Origin: Rhabditophanes sp. KR3021
Lineage: Eukaryota > Nematoda > Chromadorea > Rhabditida > Alloionematidae
Direction: 5' to 3'
DNA length: 64,000 nt
NCBI GenBank assembly: GCA_963281155.1
Contig: CAUJLY010000002.1
Span: 2,170,001-2,234,000 of the forward strand
Shown here: positions 60,190 to 64,000 of the stretch, one piece after another
Layout of the letters: each line of letters starts with the position of its first letter
How positions within the stretch are numbered: position 1 is the first letter of the stretch
Translations under genes and position numbers: made by a program
The notes under the pieces: generated by a model
Told to the model about the DNA's origin: nothing
Seen by the model: only the letters and a program-made list of their open reading frames with translations
Databases searched by the model: none

Positions 60190-61237
60190 CTAATTTTTTA
60201 GCTTATTGGATATGTCATTGTTAACTCCTTTTTTTTTGAACATATTGTTATTGGATTTAGAGTTGTTAGTTGGAAGTACTTGGATAATGTTGAATTGCTT
60301 TCTGTGCAACCAAGAAATAATTGTTCTTTTCAATGAATTGTTTAACATCAAATAGATATAGGCTGGAGCTGAATGGAAGAGCAACCACATTATGTTTGTT
60401 AAGGGATAAAACCACATCGGAAATTGATACAACATTGTCAATGTATACATAATCGGAGCTGCTCCATACACAGATGTCAGCAAAATAGTTTGAATTAGCA
60501 AATTAGATTGAGATTTTATATTTGCTAAGGATATTATTTTGTCCAAATCTGAATTTTTTTAATATAAAACACACAACCATTAATAAGTAACAAAAGATTA
60601 TAGCTAAAACGACAAAAACATTAGTTGCCATGTAAAAATAATTGGTGAAGTCGGACTGGAGTTTAATTGAAGTGTATGATGCGAAAGGATTAAAACTCCA
60701 AGAATGATATTTGCTGCTGTATCCACCATTAGGCGATAATAAGAGATAGCATAAACTGTAGATTAGGATTGACATAAGCCACGGATAAATTCTGTTACCG
60801 TTAAATAACTTTTTGAATAAGGATGGATTTATTATGGATAAGACTCGATTAAAACCAAGAAGCATAGCTGAACACTCAGTATAAGCTAGTAGTGATAACG
60901 CGCAAGGACCAATGACGGTGGTGAAAGTAGCGTGATTGCAATATGAGTCTCCTCTAATCGAAAAGTAGCCAGAGGTTAAGCCAACGATGAGTAGATTAAG
61001 GATGTCGCCAAAACTAAGGAATAACATTATCTTCATTGATGATCTCCCTATGTTCTCCGAGCTTGCCATAGCGAATACAAATGGTATGTACAAAATAACT
61101 GAAATCAATGCTATAATTATGTTCAAAAATCCAACAAAAGCACTGCTGTATTCACTTGAGTTAATTTCAGCAGCATATACATTCGAACAATTATGCATAG
61201 ATCCATCCAAAATAAACTTCAACAAACATAAATGCAT
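60190..61237 (-). CDS. seven-transmembrane receptor, Srt-like, with frame break
   Basis: A rhodopsin-like or nematode Srt-like 7TM receptor of about 345 residues. The first part (61237 down to the 7-T run at 60560-60554) encodes TM1-TM5, with FVGFLNIIIALISVILYIP, SFGDILNLLIVGLTSGYFS, a Cys in GDSYCNHATF and FNRVLSIINP. The second part (to 60190) is in the next frame and encodes TM6-TM7, with NLLIQTILLTSVYGAAPIMY and FHSAPAYIYLMLNNSLKRTI and a basic tail. Removing one base from the homopolymer restores one frame (FILKNSDLDKIISLA). The start may be 61237 or the ATG 13 codons later. The chemoreceptor resemblance is from pattern and memory only; the ligand is unknown. Confidence 0.7.
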
Positions 61238-63018
61238 GGCTATATTTAAATAGAAATAATAAATTCAATTTAGTATTTTGATGTAGTTCAATAACCCAAC
61301 AAGGAAACTATTTTATAATTGTTAGTTGAAAAGTGGCATTTTTGTTTAAAAAATAGATAATTAGGATTGTATTAGGTTAATAAGTGTGATTAGAGGAAAA
61401 GAAAGAGAAGTTAAATTATGAACAAAAAAGAGGTGAAATTATAAGTGATTAAATTTTAATTTGTAAGGATGTTTACGTAATAATGGTCGATGAGGCGAAT
61501 ATCTAATTAAAAAACATGTGCATTGTAATTGAAATGTTACCACTTTCTTAAGAATCATAATGCCATAATTTTAGTTATAAAAATGACACGAACAAGCATT
61601 AAGAAAAACTTGGTCATAATTCATTGTTTCTATGATGAACTTTTGGATTACATAATTAAATACATACAAGTAGGAAACAATTTATCAAGTACAAAATAAT
61701 TAAAATTTTGATCTAGTGGAAGTTTCTATTTTTCAGAAAAACTTAGAATCTCCATAAAAGTTTCCCATTAGTTAATACAATAGCAGTCTTCAATTCTTTC
61801 AACAAAAATAGGAAATTGACCATCTAAAGTGTTTGAATAGTATTAAACTAGATCATCTTGTAGCCTTTCTATAACTTGATTTCACCTAACCTGAATATGC
61901 TAAAATTAACCTAAAATCCTTTAAGCGTATTTTACAAGCCGATGTTTTTTTGTTAATTTAAAGTATTTTAATCATCCATTCTATATCTCACTTGCTGAAA
62001 TTGTGATAAATCCAAATTAGTGTATTGTAACGACTGTTCTTCAGAATTATATGAAAGACGGCAATATTTGTTTCAATTTAGTTGTAATTTAATTGTTCTT
62101 TAGTATTGAAACTGTTTGCTTAATATAGGAAGTCAAATTTGTCGACATTTTCATTGTAACAATTTGGATGAAAAGTAAAGTTAATTCAGAATTACCTAAA
62201 CAAAGTGAAAGTTGTTCTAAAGGGAGGCATGTTTTTGTCGTATTCTTATCAATCTATTATATTACAAAAAACATGTTGTAATATGTATATAATTTATTAT
62301 TTAATTATTGTACGAATATAAGACTTTGATCTATTGAAGTTGGATCTTAAACAATTTTGTATTTATTTTGGACAACAAATCCTTATCAATTCATTCTTCT
62401 AATAATGAGTCATCTTCAAAAATAAATGAGTGATGTAAAGAGATAGATGTTATCATCCCTTTTTATATCGTCTTCTAACAATATCCTTTTAGTTTCTCAT
62501 ATATCATACTTTATCCATGTTTTATATATCTCTGTAATGTAACAACACATATAAAAAACTATGCAAAAGTGTTGCCGATGGCCCCTCCAGCAGGTTCATA
62601 CATAAGAACCGATCACACATCTAAAAGATCATTGCTGTTATTTAATATATCCTTGCTTAATAAACTCCATTATTACTAAAACGCGAAGCTTCCCTTTTGT
62701 AGACTTACAAAAAAAGTATTATCTTAAGACAACATCCAAAGCGGTTATAACAATTATATGTGTACTGGTGCATTTTTCTTACTAATAACTTAATCAAAAA
62801 ATGAACAAGTACCAAATTTTACAAATCACATAAATGTTATTTTATTAGCTGATAGATTCAAAGAAAACATCCACATTACATATTAATTTTACACAAAAAT
62901 AAACGCTTAGTTATTATTATACATGACAAATTAAAAATAAGCAAGGACATATGGACAAATATTAAGGTAGATATGCCATTATATTTAATCTGATAATTTA
63001 TTATGTTCGCAGCACATT
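61238..63018. other. intergenic region 7TM receptor / PTP
   Basis: About 1.8 kb of AT-rich DNA with no supported gene or family copy. Confidence 0.5.
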
Positions 63019-64000
63019 TCAAACGACACAAGCCTCTTCGTACTCTTTCTCGAATTTGGTCATTAAAGCAGCATAATTTTTGGTGATGATGTTTGAGTTG
63101 TTGGCTATGAATTGGAGGACGTTGTGATGGATGAAGAGGTACTGCTGATAAGTTTGAATGCTGTAGGGGCGTTGGTTGCGGATGGACTTTAGAATTTCGA
63201 TTGAAGATTCAACTAGTTCAGCCTTCACGAACTTTTGGAAGATGTACTCAATCGCAACAATTGACCCAGTACGACCGATTCCGGCACTGCAATGGACAAC
63301 GATTGGCTTGGTACTTCCTCTGACAAAGTCAAGAAGAGTGGTAGCACAGTCGTTGTTGGCGGGGACTCCGCGATCCGGCCAGTCAGTCCAATAAAAATGG
63401 TTGACTTTCATTTCCTTGGCAGAAACCTTGGACTTGACCAAAAGTTGGGTCTTGACAACGTTGGTGTATGTCTCATCAAGAGGACTGACTTCAACTGCAG
63501 TAACCTCGAAATTATCATAAGTTTTAGTTTCTCCTTTAGTCACAGGCCAATAAGCAGCACACTTTTGTTGTCCTTTCTCGACTAATCCACAAAGCATAAT
63601 GATGGAGGTACATTGTTCTTGAAGAATCATGCTAAATAAATTTGAATATAAGATTAGTGAACAGTTGATTCTACATACCGATAGAAATCTGAAATTAAAA
63701 AAGATTATCACGTGTTAATGCAAAAATGATCACTTACCCGTTATTGTTGCGTCCATTGGAGCTTGACAACAAATAAATTTCTTGTCATTAGTTGCGGTTC
63801 CGACGAAGTTTGCGTGGATGTAATCTCCATGAGCAGTTACACCTCGAGCAGTTGTCGTTGAACGTCCTGATTTGCAATTGCCGAGGATTACTCTTCCCTT
63901 ACATTGACAAGGTACGTCTTTGTATCTAAAGAAAGACGATAATTTGAATATTAGATGGTTAGACTTACCGGTTCTTTTTCTCCTCCTGTCCTTTTTTGAA
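63019..64000 (-). CDS. protein tyrosine phosphatase, partial at right edge
   Basis: Classical cysteine-dependent tyrosine phosphatase domain; the N-terminus lies beyond 64000. Minus-strand exons: 64000-63969 (partial), 63925-63738, a 10-nt microexon 63688-63679, and 63631-63019. Motifs in order: KNRYKDVPC (pY-recognition loop start), DYIHANFVG, FICCQAPMDATITDFYRM across two junctions, MILQEQCTSIIMLCGLVEKG, WPD loop in WTDWPDRGVP, P-loop HCSAGIGRTGS with catalytic Cys, and Q-loop QRPYSIQTYQQY. After the domain, about 30 residues end at a TAA. The style of the DFYRMI and KCAAYWP blocks recalls the many nematode PTPs; the substrate is unknown. Confidence 0.9.

Noticed and set aside
1..64000. tRNA/rRNA genes, CRISPR arrays, bacterial operons or riboswitches
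   Set aside because: None was seen; spliced metazoan genes dominate, and no cloverleaf or direct-repeat array was recognised by eye. A tRNA scan was not possible.

Overview
The window is nuclear DNA of a small, AT-rich animal genome. Genes are interrupted by GT-AG introns, several only about 40-60 nt, and the conserved products are metazoan: a Frizzled Wnt receptor with complete cysteine-rich domain and KTxxxW motif, CYLD, ANKLE1, CHP1, MICU2/3, ELMOD3 and mitochondrial proteins. The phylum cannot be fixed from sequence alone; a compact invertebrate (orthonectid-, nematode- or rotifer-like) fits. Acceptor-like sequences directly before several start codons suggest spliced-leader trans-splicing.

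Layout, left to right: an unrecognised + strand gene (exons near 17-331 and 1435-1851); a 2.4 kb gap; Frizzled (+, 4398-8318); pyruvate dehydrogenase phosphatase (-, 9363-11656); ARFRP1 (+) overlapping tail-to-tail with a DIPP-type Nudix hydrolase (-) at 12.6-14.4 kb; ANKLE1 (+, 15.4-17.0 kb); mitochondrial glutamate dehydrogenase (-, 17.2-19.6 kb); neuferricin/CYB5D2 (+, 21.8-22.9 kb); CYLD (+, 23.9-29.3 kb); sideroflexin (-, 29.5-31.3 kb); ELMOD3-like (+, 34.3-35.5 kb); a small one-TM protein (-, 35.7-36.0 kb); CHP1 (+, 36.9-38.4 kb); a HEXD-like GH20 enzyme (-, 40.5-43.5 kb); MICU2/3 (+, 46.0-48.7 kb); MRPL18 (-) and PWP2 (+) divergent at 49.4-49.6 kb; RTCB tRNA ligase (+, 53.1-57.3 kb); an HMG-box protein (+, 58.9-59.4 kb); a 7TM receptor (-, 60.2-61.2 kb); and a protein tyrosine phosphatase running off the right end (-). 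These are mostly unrelated housekeeping and signalling genes, not an operon or cluster.

The main discovery is a dispersed family of decayed protein-coding sequences that I do not recognise. Eleven copies lie inside introns (Frizzled, PDP, GDH, CYLD, SFXN, ELMOD3, HEXD, MICU, PWP2, and two in RTCB), and all eleven are antisense to the host gene. None was seen in the long intergenic gaps. They share a C-terminal signature (xSFEEVxxMNP...VAxLIxxEFxD, preceded by an NIxxIL helix). The longest copies also carry C2HC zinc-finger-like motifs. Several copies fill most of the host intron, and the exon end next to the intron is often nearly repeated at the intron's 3' end (clearest in MICU, ELMOD3, SFXN and RTCB intron 1). 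This looks like introns made or expanded by insertion of a coding mobile element, an introner-like system.

Caveats: no search or RNA data were available, exon joins come from reading frame and splice consensus, and three conserved genes (GDH, HMG-box, 7TM receptor) contain a frame break that may be assembly error.
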